From Dermanyssus gallinae (taxonomy: Eukaryota; Arthropoda; Arachnida; Mesostigmata; Dermanyssidae): a stretch of 64,000 bases of DNA. Below, one piece after another: positions 34,265-46,700 of the stretch. Within the stretch, counting starts at the first letter, position 1. Every line of letters begins with the position of its first letter. The notes under the pieces are model-generated. The model did not search any database, was not told the origin of the DNA, and was given only the letters and a program-made list of their open reading frames with translations. The translations under genes were made by a program, and so were the position numbers. The stretch lies in contig QVRM01002076.1 of NCBI GenBank assembly GCA_003439945.1, forward strand, positions 272,518 through 336,517, read 5' to 3'.

Positions 34265-34358
<94 letters not shown>
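34265..34358. repeat. (TA)n microsatellite
   Basis: One of the longest uninterrupted TA runs in the window, about 94 bases. Confidence 0.95.
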
Positions 34359-34360
<2 letters not shown>

Positions 34361-34780
34361 CTACGCTGTATTTCCCATAATCCTAACAAAACTCGTTGCT
34401 TACAAGCGAACACTTGTAACATCGTTAGGCATGCTTTATTCCATCTGTCGACATGACAATGCGGTGCTGAAATATCGGTTTAAGTGTTCTGAAGTGCCTG
34501 TGTCGGCAAATCACGTAATTACAGCGGTAATTTTTTTGTTTGACATAACTCGGTAGCGCGGCCTTTTTCCTATATTTGTAAGCTAAAGTAAGGATTTTAA
34601 AGATTGCCTAACACAATGCGCATTGATCCTTTAGAGTGTTTATCTGTTGGTATTTATAGTTCTGCTTTGTCTCTTTTGCTATATATGTATAGCCCGTACG
34701 CAATAAGTATTTTTTTAATGAATTAACCCTTCTTGCATTACACATCGCCCCAATAGAGGCAGTCTGAATGTTTTTTGTTT

Positions 34781-34960
34781 TTTTTTTCGTAAGGCAATTC
34801 TCCGTGTACGGATTTTTCATGGCATGGCTACGTTTATTCCACTCCGGCATTTACCTTGTCTAAATTGGAGACCATGCAAAGCAATTTAAGAGTGGCCGGT
34901 CTGGGTTTCGAACCCAGTCCTCCCGAATGCAAGGCTTTGCCATTAAGCCACCTTGCTCGG
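34781..34960 (-). repeat. tRNA-derived SINE, family A, copy 2 (best preserved)
   Basis: Minus strand: GCAAGGTGGCTTAATGGC (A box) and GGTTCGAAACC (near-perfect B box), then the body with CTCCAATTTAGACAAGGTAA, then a tail with ATCCGTACACGGAG and GCCTTACG running into an A-run at about 34781. The tail is also found without the SINE head at about 2976-3025 and 41810-41850. Confidence 0.8.
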
Positions 34961-35279
34961 TGTCTTATTTGTAGGGTCCTTGGTAGAGTCCACTCTGTAC
35001 AAGCCGTGTCTAAGTTGAACTGAGTACTTAGTACTCTAGAATGACGGATCTTGTATGCTAACTTTTGATAGAAATATCGACGTATTTGTTTGGACCCAAT
35101 TAGTATAGGCGTACATCATTTGTAAATGTGTGTAGTACTTATTGTAAATGTGTAGAAAATATTGTGATGATTAATTAATGATTTACAATACGTTTGCACA
35201 CTCGGCAGTGCTCGCCACCTATAGCTCAACAATTTCGGATGTATACTTTGTTTGTAACACTGATCGATCTGCTTTGCAG

Positions 35280-35381
35280 GGTCCTGGCATCTTCCTGTGT
35301 CAGGTGTGGTTCAACAACAAGAAGAGAGACTCAATAGCAAAATACCTCGGCAACAAGGGTCGACTATGTCGGCTGATTGCT
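35280..35381 (+). CDS. Adhesion GPCR exon: end of TM7 and helix 8
   Basis: A 34-codon exon between a TTTGCAG acceptor (ends 35279) and a GTAAGT donor (35382-35387), phase 0 at both ends. The peptide GPGIFLCQVWFNNKKRDSIA follows directly on VALQ of the previous exon, giving the typical LQG-x-x-IF-x end of TM7 and then a basic helix 8 (KYLGNKGRLCRLIA). Confidence 0.9.
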
Positions 35382-37387
35382 GTAAGTCAATTCTGGCCAA
35401 ATCCCAAACCGATTTTATTTGTATTGACTGAAACGCTAGCAGCACGGTTGGTGACAAAAGTGCGATGTATCTATACGCTGCCCAACTGCATTTAATGCAA
35501 GAACGAAACGTCTCCTTACATAGAGGACGTCGTTTCAACGCAAAAAAACATAATATATGTATCTGTACGTTGATAAGGGCATTTAGAGACCATTTTTTTG
35601 TTAATGTTTGACCTAAACATTTACTGCGCCTTCTTACAATGATTGGCATCAGGATCTCAGAAAAATTTGTAGCACGTGTTATCTGTGCCTATCTTCAAGG
35701 CGCGAATCGTCACTTATTTAGTCGCTACTTGTCATTTGTTTTTGTGATTTAATTTTATCTCTCTGCCTGTCTCTCCGTACGCTATATGTACACTCCTATC
35801 GGTAGACTATGTTTTTTTATAGACAAAGGATAATATATATATATATAGCATTGTAGGTAATTATTTATATAATAATATATATAGACAAATAATAGCGAAG
35901 TCGGTATTAACTATGAAATGTGTACCTTAAGCCATGGCGCAGTTCAAGTCAACTCACATATATATATATATATATATATATATAGCGACGCGTAATTGCA
36001 AAGTTGCAAAGTGCGTAAGGAAACTTACCAGTCCACGATCTTGGATGTGCTGCATGGCAATTTTGTTGTTCATGGCAAAGTTAGTCCCTGTCCCGTTTTA
36101 CTCGCAGGACTCTGTGTCCAGGACGGTCTTGTGAGTTGTTGCATGAAACGTATGTGTGTTAATGTTCAGTGCCTCGACACAGTTCCGTTTGATGGAATGG
36201 GGAGCTAAATCCACTTTAAAGAGGGAACAATCCCTAATAGCGCGTCCAATGTCCAGCTCCACCGCGACGACGACGATGAAATTGAGAATATCAGTGATAC
36301 TGGTTTCTCTCGAGAATGGTGAGGCTCTTTTTCTTCCATTCGCACTGACTTCCAAAAAGCTCAAAAATCTGACACGTCACTTTCCTAAGGACTTCATCAC
36401 CTGCGTCTGGTACTGGTGGTAGGGCGTGGTCCTTTGCATCACCTCTACACGTGAGACGTCGCCTCGCCCTTTGTCTAACAAGCTTTCAGTGATATACAGC
36501 GCAATACGCTTATTGAATCGGCAATCGCGGTAATATTGAATGAATAAACAAAACACATAGTTTTTGTATGTTTGAATGTATACATATATGCATTAATATA
36601 GATGGGTATAATTATGTAGACAGCGCTGTTTTGAGATACACGAAACAGAAACAGAAGAAACGTAAACACGGCAAATAGCGACGAGGAATCGTGCTTGACG
36701 AATTGTCGAGACGTATCCGTTGTGCACCGCAGAAAGTTAGTTAGCCAAGTTAAGTTGGTCGGTCAATCACTTTCTATATACAAACATATACATCTGTGGG
36801 GTCCGTCGTCACAGGTGAGGTCACACTTGTAGTTTGCATTCGACACGGGTCTATGCCCGTTGTACGCGGGATCGTGCCGCCAAAGGCAACGGTACTTTCT
36901 GTGCATGAAGCGTGTTGGAACACGGAGCGCCCTGCGAACCATTGCAATGCGCGACACGAGATCAACTGAGAGATGACCGGCCGTGTTGATGTATAGGGTG
37001 GCGGCGTTGGCGGCGGCGGCGAGGCGGCTCTGTTACGTGCTATCTGCTCGCTAGTCGTTGGTAGAGTTGGTCGTGCGGTCATTCGGGAACCATCTAGCAA
37101 GCGAGACGCAAAGTGCATTAAGCACGTTACGGCTTACGAGTGCCGCGTGCCACGTGCACGTGCACTATACGTGCCTGCCTGCCTGCGTGGTGGACGCCTG
37201 CCTACATGATCTTGGGAGTTGTGTCTGGCGCTTGGCCCAGCCGGCGCTTATGGCACCGTGCGCGTCTTCTGCCGCAGCTGAACCAGCATCCCTGCAGCAG
37301 TTGGGTGTTGTTAGTATGTGGTGTGTGACTCGCGAAATTTGTTAAACTCATCAAATGGCCCCGACAACAAGCTACATATCAGTGAAA

Positions 37388-37422
<35 letters not shown>

Positions 37423-38346
37423 GGCGACATATCAGTAGCAGTGAAGAAATATATAACTGCGCATATTGCATAACGTGGCCATCCGTATGGGCACTGCGTG
37501 AAGATAGCGTGCACGTTTACTTCTACTTGAGTGCCCGTTTACAACTAGTATGGCCCGTGTATGTTTATGTGGCGAGGCTATGAGAAAGCGCCATAATACC
37601 GAGGTAACCGGTTGTTTATATATCCACCTGCTAGACTGCACTCAGCATACTTTTCCCTCTAAATGTCTGCCGGTCTGACGACGTCTATCCTATCACATGT
37701 ATTTGTATATGTTTTTGCCTATTTCAAGCAAGCGACTCTGAGCAACATTTGTACACACGCTTATATACAAACCTAATTCATACGATGTAAACAAAAAGCA
37801 AATTACTTTTTTTTAAAGTATTTTGCTTAATTATAACATGAATTGTAATATGAACATAATATATTCTTTATAACAATGAAGAAGCCTATATTCATTCATG
37901 ATTAATTTCACAATTCATACAAACACATAATTTCATTTCGATGTTGCATACGCAGCTTTCGACAGCTGGCACTCTTCATCAATTTTCGTGCACATAAGTG
38001 TGTTTTATGCGTGATGTCACACTTTACACAAAAACTACAAACGCAATGTTCAACGATAAAACAGTTCCACTATATGTACATGTAGTAAAGATGCCACGTT
38101 ATTTGACAAATAATTGCTCGGTTATTTTGTAAGACCAGGTTTTACCTCTGTGGGTAAAGTATTTCAGTGTAGACTTTCATCCTGGCCTTTCTAAGTGCTC
38201 CGCAGTAGACCAGTGAACCTCTAAATTAAATGACATATTATTAATTTTATAAACGTTCTTTCTTGTCGTAAACTTGCCAAGCGTTGCTGTGGCATTTTTG
38301 GCAGCCCCTATGCGCACTTAAAATCACAAGCATTTAACCTTGCTAG
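35382..38346. other. Receptor intron, no gene supported
   Basis: Short TA tracts (35959-35984, 37388-37420) and a GC-richer part at 36800-37300 with GGC and CCTG repeats. Small splice-site-bounded stretches near 36108-36130 and 36257-36318 do not keep the receptor frame. Confidence 0.5.
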
Positions 38347-38455
38347 ATCGAGCAAGATGGCTTAGTGACAAAGTCTTTGCCTTGTATTCAGGAGCCCTGG
38401 TTTTGAGACCGAGACCGGTTATAAATTGGTTTTCATGGTTCCCAACAACCAAAAA
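38347..38455 (+). repeat. tRNA-derived SINE, family A, copy 3
   Basis: Plus strand: GCAAGATGGCTTAGTGACAA (A box), GTTTTGAGACC (degenerate B box) and AAATTGGTTTTCATGGTTCC, aligning with copies 1 and 2. It lies against the 3' end of the antisense LINE. Confidence 0.75.
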
Positions 38456-41330
38456 TTGTTAATGTTTATTCACCATTATTGGTAGATTTTCACAATATTA
38501 ACGGTTTTTTTTGCTTAAGTACGTCAGTTACAGCAGTTGTTAGTGAGCTGGTGTTCAGTTCTAAACATTGCATTACGTGATATCGGTCGATGTCGATTTC
38601 ACCACAATATTTACAAACACATTTGTTGATTTGGAAACAATTTTCCTTTAGACAGATGTATTGGTGGTATCCGTGCCAGGTTATTTTGCAGATCACTGCT
38701 CTGTTTTGTTGCAGATCACTGCTCTGTTTTGTTGCAGATATTTCCATCTGTTGCTAAGAAAAGCGGGTTCGTCTATAAAATGTTGGATTACACGCCTTTC
38801 TCTGTGTTGCTTGTATAATTGGAGAGTTTCGTGATCAAACTGGTAATTACGGTGCTCTAGATCTTCAATTAATGTAGGCTCATTGCACATTTGCAGCACT
38901 AGCGCAGACGAGGCGGTTTTCGATAAACTAATTGCTCTTTTAAGTAACATAGTTTTAATCTTGTCGACATTTTTGAGGCTGTTTAATGTTAACTTGGAGG
39001 ATATGGTTCTGAGGCAATATGTTACCGTGGAAAGGATTTTAAGCTTAAACCTATTAAGTGCAGTCCTAAGATCAATTTGTCGGAGATCCTTCAACACCAT
39101 GGTTAAGGAAACAGCCTTTACTGGCATTTCTTCAATATTCCTATGTTGACCAACTCTAGTGCATGACCACTTATCTTTACGTTATAGTCACCTTGAGCAT
39201 ATGCTCCTCTTCCTCTGCTAAAACGCATTATTTTTGTTTCTGACACGTTGATATTCAACTCATTTTCGCAACACTATCGTGCAGTCTCATTCAAGTGAAA
39301 TTGGAGGTGCTGTCTCGATTTTCCCATAATAACTAAGTCGTCTGCGTAAAACACGTGGGGAGTTTTTACTCTCGGAGGCACTTCCCAAGGCCAGCTGCGT
39401 ACAGTATAAATAAAAATGAGCTAGCTGTATCACCCTGTGGCACGCCCATTGTTTGAAGGACCTCCTTGGCAATTGCGTAAGCTCCGTTTAAAGTTGTAAT
39501 ACGTTGGCCGCCTAAAATATCTCGGATAAGGTGTATAACCTTATCCGAGATATTTTATTCGGTATTTAGTATCAAAATCTTCACGGAGGGTGAGTAAGAG
39601 CCGATATCTCGGGACTGCATCAAAAGCGGTTTAAAAATCAATAAAAGCTGCGTAAGTCATATTTTGTTTTCGAGGTATTCTATTACATCTGTAGCTCTTT
39701 CAGCCGAACGTCCTAGAAGAGATCCATTTTGCTCTGCTGGTAAATCTCTGAAAGATTCTAGAAAGAGCTTTTTGGCAAGGAACGATGTAAGAACCCTGTA
39801 CAGCACCCTGGTTAGTGCTGTACCGTACCGCGGTAGTTTTCTGGCTTTGTAGTATTACCCTTTCCCTTAAAACTTTGCTGCAGAAGACTTTTCCTCCACT
39901 GGTTTGGGATTGCGCCTTGTCTAAGACAGGTGTTGTACATCACTGTGAGGACAGGGACGGTTACTGAAATCGCAGGTTTGAAATGTACGTAAACAATCTG
40001 GTCAGGTCCGGCAGACTTTCCATTTTTTCTTGTCATGATACGCTGAATGGCCTCTTGCTCTGTGAAGTCACTCCACGGTCCATCGTTCTCATGTTCTTCT
40101 TTTTCCGGCAGGACACACTCGCGGGTACATATTCCCGTCAACTATTCTAGCTACTTTTCATCATCAATTAGTGGGTTTGGTTCTTTGCGGCGTTGTGGAA
40201 AAAGAATCCGAGGTCGGTAGAGGCTTTCTCTAATTTTGCGGAGTAGCATATCGGTTTCGTATTGGGCGCACTTTGTTCTAGGCAGGTCCTTATACTTGCG
40301 CTTTAAAATAGCAAAATAAGCCAGGTTCTTACTGCTGCCATCCTTGTATTAACATATTTTTGATTTGGTAGTGCGGCATTCTTGGTCGAACGAGGCTTTG
40401 TGTTTAAACCTAGTGGTTCGACAGCGGGCTGCCGTTGACGTCTGTACGGCCCACCGAAAACATCGCTCGTAGGTGTCGAGGTCTTCTCGACGTTCAAGAG
40501 GTGGGAGGAGATGAAGGGTTTGCTCAAGTTTGTGCACGTTAATCCGTTGCGACAAATGTTGATTGCATTTACTGGATGTGACTACATTGACTGCAAGATC
40601 GAATGTTAGTTGACTGTGTTTTCTGTCGGCTGAAAAGATGATTTTCACATTGTTGATGCAGATGCCTGACGCGTGTGTCGACGTCATCACTATGTCAACA
40701 CACTTGTGCCGTTCCATGCCCTAGGCGTAATTTCTTGCATGTTGTTTTTAAACTAGTCCTAGGCTCTTTCTATAAATAATGCGCTTCGTTCAGTTTGTTC
40801 TGAGAGGTTACAGTTAAAATCTCCGGCGATTACAATATATTCCGTCCTGTGTGGGCATAAAAGCAAACATTCGCCAATGTCTAATAAAATATATTGCACC
40901 GTTCTCTGAGGTGGGTTGTATATACATATGTAATAGTAGTCATTCGTCTCCACAATGATTCGTCTTTTTGTTTTTTAATAATACCTGTGACGATACGTTC
41001 GTCAGCACAGGCATAGCTACACCCGACTTTGGCCTATGCGCCCTTCCGTTTTGATTGCTTGACCATGATAGATTGTGTGACGTGAGAATACAATATTATT
41101 TGGTTTTGTTACAAACGTTTCCGTAAGAAATATAAAAGCGAACTCATTAAAATAGTTTTCCCCATATAGAAGTGTAATTGATTCCTGTCCTTCGACGTTC
41201 CACAAGAGGCACCTCGAAGTAGTCTGCTTATAATTTTGTTCGATGGTCGCATTCTGTTCGTGCCTACGGATCCTGATGGTTGCTGTTGTTTTTCAGCGCC
41301 AAATCCGAAAACTAGAAGTTCATTGAAATG
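38456..41330 (-). mobile_element. Nearly full-length non-LTR retrotransposon ORF2 (EN + RT)
   Basis: Read right to left, it starts with an APE-type endonuclease: CLLWNVEGQESITLLYGENY near 41190, LTETF near 41115, VIAGDFNCN at 40807-40833. A linker follows, then RT: RKNGKSAGPDQIVYVHFKPA (about 40000), NQWRKSLLQQSFKGKG, AFIDF-TAFDAVPRYR (about 39600-39645, with an internal stop), GVPQGD (39429-39446) and YADD (39337-39348) with LVIMGKSRQHL. The C-terminus has a CCHC motif VCKYCGEIDIDRYHVMQC near 38568-38620, and AATAAA lies in the 3' UTR at about 38470. Several frameshifts and stops show it is dead. No ORF1 was recognised. It lies antisense in the last receptor intron. Confidence 0.88.
39514..39556. 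repeat. Perfect 19-bp-arm hairpin inside the LINE
   Basis: AAAATATCTCGGATAAGGT, a five-base loop GTATA, then the exact reverse complement. One arm encodes the RT peptide LIRDILGG of the LINE; the other is an inverted duplicate that interrupts the frame. Confidence 0.95.
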
Positions 41331-42989
41331 ATTGGCGTTTATCTGTACATGTAACTATACTAATACGTTTGGTTTTTCTCTGCTAGCTTTGTCACTTTTA
41401 TCCCGGCATCACTACCTATCATTTGGTTGACATATTCTTTCATGTCGTTCTCAGTATGGCTTAGTTAGAGGCGACTTACAAGAAGAGCTCTGTAACGCGG
41501 TCTCGCCGGTATATCTTTATCGTAAAGAACCTTCAAGTCCGTCATTTTGTTCGTCCCTGTGTTTGTTTGGTTTGGTCCCGTTCTGTCCTGTGAGCGGCGC
41601 CATTTATCTCTGTTGCTTTTCTCTTTTGGGATTATTCAAACTGTTTTTCCTGCCACGTGCATTGTCGAAGTTGATGCGACGTGGCTCCTCGTAGCACATC
41701 GTATTGCACGTGATGCTGGTTGCCGTTGCTGCTACCTTGACGCTGCCGCTGCGAGTTTTGAGCCTGTTGGTTCTGATGACGTTCGATGATGGATTAAAAA
41801 ATCTACCAAAACATGAAAAAACCGTACACGGGCATAAGCCTTATGGAACAACTAAAAAAACTAGGCTCCAGTCATTTAGGGTCATGAATGGTTCATTCGA
41901 AGCCAGGCAATATGTTATTATCGGAAGTACGTTGATGTTGAAAGAGTTTAGGGCTCTTGTCATGTTAGCATCCCGTAAATTGCTTATTAAAATATTGCCA
42001 CGACTCTTTGGTCCGAAACTTTATGATATGTCTGTTGAATGAGACTCTCTTTATAAGTAGGCACCAAAGCTAACTTAGTTAAGAGATGTTTCATTTATTT
42101 TTTAGAGCCAATTCTTTGTGACGTCATTGTTGTTAATAGTCTGTTTTAAAAAGTTTACGCATTAGTTAAATAAATGCTAAACGGTACACCCGTCCAGTGC
42201 ATGACCTGCTCGTCTTTTTGTGTGTTTTGCCGTGTAATACTTATGATTGGCGTCACACCTCTGCGCAATGTGCCTTTTCCGGCACAAGCGGAGTGAGGGT
42301 GAGATGAGCGATTGTATGAGATGGGTTTCTATTAGAGCAGTTTCCGGAAGCTTCTTCAATTCGCCAGCAATGGTCACGCAGAACTGACAGAGACAACCAC
42401 TACAACCCAACCGACATCTCGTGACCCGCTATTCACTTCATGGATTTCACCGTTTCACCTGCTATCGAAGAAGCTTTTACGATTCTGACGTCGGCTGTTT
42501 GTGCCGTTTATGTAACCAGCCGTGCCCTATCTACCGTCTCGATACCTGCCAGAGAGCTAATTCTCGTACGCAGTTAGCTTGATGATATTTTATTGCTTAT
42601 CCATAAACATGTACATACAATACATATGATGCAATAAATTAATGACGATGATGAATATATGTTCTAATATACCGTTTGCTGCGATTTCTTCTACTAGCAC
42701 CGCCATAGTCGGTGATGGCGTTTGCACTTGATGCGGTCATCACAAAACGCTGTAGGATGCTGCTTGCGATCAAGAACGATATTAGAGTTCAGTCTAATCG
42801 CCTACTCGTTACTTTGTAAGCCACAGATTCTTGAAGTTAAGATAATTTCAGATTTTTTACACACTAAACTGCGTGTATGTGCGGTCCCTCAGCTCACTTT
42901 TCTTCTAGTTTACTGGCGCTTATCTCCACCTCACGAAGTTGTTGTTATTCCGCTTCCTGTTGGCGCTCACGTGCTGTCTCACTTTGCAG
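41331..42989. other. Receptor intron, no gene seen
   Basis: The left part may hold a decayed ORF1 of the neighbouring LINE. A tail-like piece with CCGTACACGGGCATAAGCC at about 41816-41850 matches the SINE family A tail. Nothing else recognised. Confidence 0.5.
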
Positions 42990-43271
42990 AGAGTATTCGT
43001 CCGACCAAGAGAAGCCCATGATTCCAGTACGAAATCGTCGAAGGTCATGTCGAAGTCCTCGACCACCGTCAAAGTAGGTCCTCTCGGCGGAGCCGTCTCC
43101 AGTGGCTCTTACAGCTCCACGTCGCGCGCAGTCTCGTCCAGGAGGCTTACCACGACGACAGCAGCAGCAGCAGCATCAGCCCCACCCGCACCAGCTGCAG
43201 CCGCAGCCGCAGCCCAATCAGCGCCTCCCAGGCTCCCTGACGACGTCGTCTCACCCAGGCCATGGGTATAA
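42990..43271 (+). CDS. Adhesion GPCR last exon: cytoplasmic tail and stop
   Basis: Follows an ACTTTGCAG acceptor (ends 42989) in phase 0 and reads 93 codons to a TAA at 43269-43271. The peptide RVFVRPREAHDSSTKSSKVM continues the basic end of helix 8, then becomes Ser/Thr/Lys-rich (possible phosphorylation sites), then Ala/Pro-rich, ending SPRPWV. The other two frames close early or lack the acceptor join. The low complexity means homology cannot prove it; support comes from the acceptor, frame and composition. Additional exons between 35381 and here cannot be excluded. Confidence 0.6.
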   Translation, partial: RVFVRPREAHDSSTKSSKVMSKSSTTVKVGPLGGAVSSGSYSSTSRAVSSRRLTTTTAAAAASAPPAPAAAAAAAQSAPPRLPDDVVSPRPWV

Positions 43272-43733
43272 AAATCAACTCAACTCGTCGAGAAGGACCA
43301 ACCGTGATTGCTCTTAGTTCTCATCGGCGGTACGAAAAAGACCAAATACAGTACGATTTTCTCGTGATTTCAGATAACAGTAACAACAACAGCAGCAGCA
43401 AAGAGTTTACTCTTTACGAAGCGCATGCTTCTTCAGAGTCAGTAGTGTCCCCGCCTTATGAGCATGTGGCATTTGGGACTCGAATCACACACACACACAA
43501 ACACACACAGTTCGATAATACTACCACTCTCGTCTGCTCACAATCAGTAGCAATCGAGCATATTACAGCCCCCGTGATGATGTCGGCATCAAACAGCCAC
43601 AATTGCTATCCTATTTCAGCTGAATCACGGACGTGAACCGGTGCATTCGTTCGAGTGTTTGGGCGTGGATACGTGCAACACCTTTTACTGCCATTAGCAC
43701 ATTACTAGCCGCACTGTTGCCCCTGTTACTGCT

Positions 43734-43739
43734 AATAAA
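43734..43739 (+). promoter_or_regulatory. Candidate polyadenylation signal of the receptor gene
   Basis: AATAAA about 460 nt after the receptor stop codon. Inferred from position only. Confidence 0.35.
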
Positions 43740-46700
43740 CGCTATTCGACTTCAACGAGTCAACAACGGTGCGGCATGCCCTGAAAACCGCGACGACGTC
43801 TTGAACGTCCAAAACAATAGAACTCAGCTGGCAGAAATTAGCTCGGGCCTACAGTGAAGTACGGGGAAGAGGGGTGCACAGAACGTAGAACAATGGCATT
43901 GCCCCGCTGCTTAAAATGACTTGTGATGCCTGATGATGGTTGTGGTGGTCATTATTAAACGCTGATGACAGCAGCAACAGCAGCGGCGATGATTCTAATG
44001 GTGATGAGGATGATCTCGACAGCGTGCGTATGACCAAAATAATTTCGTACTGCGTGAACCATTCATTACTCCCCCCGCATGACGAGAAGCTAGCTAGCGC
44101 AGCTCTGAGCAGTTGCTGGGCAAATGACGGACAAGATACGACATTGTATTCCAATGTGCGCTATCATAGCTCTGATTACTTTGCATAGGTCTTTAAAAGT
44201 GTATTCAACATGGTTATAACACATTATATATACCTATTAGACAAACAAAAGCACATTTTGGTAACGGGCTTTAACGACAAAGGTGTCTTATTCCAGAATG
44301 TGGTTTACGCATTTGTCAGGTCTGTTGTCGAAAAATTCCCTTACATGATTTACACTTATATATATATATATATATATATACATACATATACATGATTTAC
44401 ATTGATATATATATATACATATATATATACATATAAAGTTCCTATATATATATAATTTTTGGCAAAGCTTTCCGTCAGTCAGTCACTATTATACATATAA
44501 ATTACTGATGTACTTATAAGAGTTATTGGCCTTAGTTTGTGTGCGCCAGCCAAGCCGCACTTTCGGTAATTTACTAGCTGAAGTCGGCTCCTTCAAGCTA
44601 GTATGGAAAGCTTTGGCCTGCCTATTTTATTTTAGTAAATGAGGTCAGACATCGCAGTATTTATCGTTAGGCTCACATTGCGTCAGTATTTCTTGCCACG
44701 CCACAGTATAGTTGCATACGTTGTTAACGCTAGAGTTTATCAATCATACATGTATTTATTTTGCACGGTATTTAGCAGCAAAACAAAAAACAACACAAGG
44801 CAACCTTGACCCCATTGTGTTCCGTTTCTATTACATAATTTAGAGTACTGGAGGTTTACAATTAGTGCTATAGTTCTTGTGAACACAGTAAGTAGTTTTG
44901 CGGCATCGGTAAAGCCCTTTGTAATGGCATGCGTACTGTATGTGGATAAATACGCTTCTTCAGAGTATGCTTTTGAGATAGTTGATAGATTGTTCATTCC
45001 TTGAATCCCTAATAATATAAGGCCTTCAATTGTCTGTTATTTCTGACTAATGGCCCGCACTTATACCTAGCCGCCTGGTGTTAAGTAAGGCCTCGGTCGT
45101 AAACATTGGAGCCTGCAGTCCCAGAGGCTTTCTAGGCGCCTCTTTTAAGCGGCTGTCGTTCTTCATGCAAACAATCCGTATGAAGTATTGGTATTTTACC
45201 GTTGGCATTTGACCGTTTAGCAGCATCTTAAGCAAATAAATATATAGAACAAACGAGTGAAGGTAGTAGAAAAACACTTCCTTAAGTAAGCTCTCCGTCT
45301 TCAACAGACGACCCGCAGTCGGCAGACACACCGTAAACACCGTCTACAAGGCCCTATCCGATGATCGACGCATCACGCGGTCGAGACTATGATAGGCAAC
45401 GGTGCGGAATATATTAGGCAGATCGTATAGTTATATGTCTTTGCAGGTTTTGTTAAAGTCTATCAACGAAACGCTTCAGAGGTTGAGGCCGGAATTATTT
45501 AGACAAAATGTCTTCGTACAATAAACAGCGAGACATGACCGCCAACACAAAATTGCCACTTCATAAAAAAATTATATATTATTGCAGGAACATACCTCGG
45601 GAAGCAAAATAAAACTGATAGAAAAGCTGTGGTGTTGAGGTTTAGCCTCTACAAAAGATTCGTGCTTTATTATACATATACGTTAAACACGTGTATATGC
45701 ATATGTAGAATGTCATCATCTGGAGAATCTGAAAAAAGCTAATCGTTCTAAACAATGTCTGCAATAATATAAAATAAACAGATGTAAGCAACTTTTATTA
45801 GTATTGTGCGTAACCGGATTAAATCTTTAAACCTGTAGATTGAAAAATTACACGCCGGGTTTGGGAGACCGAACCAAAATACTGTGATTTCCAGTGACTT
45901 TAGGAAGATGGGGACACCTAAACGCGCAATTGGCTACGCAACTAGACGACTTCCTTTATTGATGGCTGAATGCAAGCAACCCTGAAGCAGCAAAGTCAGA
46001 CACGTGAATTATAGCATCGAGTTGACAGTTTAGAAACCTAAAGCCTCAAAAGAACAAGTGGTTTTAAATTTGCGCACTTCGGTACCGAACACTTGAGCAG
46101 TAACAGTAAACATTAAATTAATTAGGACTTTGATCGACGCAAACCTACTATTAACAGTGCAAAAAGTTCAGAAAAGCGTCAATGCATCACCACAAGAAAA
46201 CTTTAGGGTTCCCCATAAAGACGTTGCTTATATTAGAGAAAGCGACGAGAACCCGTTGTGGTGGTTGAGTGAAGAAGGTGAGTTCTCGGGATGATGGATG
46301 GATCGCTTGGAATGCTATGATAGGAAAAATCCAATAGATCAAAAGGAAATCGCGCCATACCTGCAGCTAAAAACGAACTCTACGCAAAAAGAATACTCCG
46401 TTTATTCGGTTTAAACGAGTAGTTCCGGAGGGCCAAGGTCAACGATTAACGACAAATATTGCGAGACACTAAACTGTTTTAAAAAAAAGTCGCTGAAAAA
46501 CATCCAGAAGTAACCAACGGAAACGGTCTGATCTTTATGTGACCACGCGTGCCAGTAGTAGAATGTATCTGGATTTTTCTTTTTTGTTGCATCTCTCTTA
46601 AAATCTTACTCTGACGCCGCTTGTCCGCTCTCTTCAAGTCCGCTTTAAGTACGCTTGTGAAAGAGAATTTGTTGATTTTCTTAATCGTCGTTCTAAGTAA

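Larger units (their letters stand above)
34022..35279 (+). other. Receptor intron between the TM7 exons
   Basis: Holds a (TA)n tract of about 94 bases (34265-34358) and SINE family A copy 2 (34781-34960). Nothing else recognised. Confidence 0.8.

Noticed and set aside
36108..36318. Two small AG/GT-bounded segments (36108-36130 and 36257-36318) as extra receptor tail exons
   Set aside because: Lengths of 23 and 62 nt do not preserve the frame into 42990; using the 62-nt segment makes a stop at the junction, and using both shifts the tail to an early stop.
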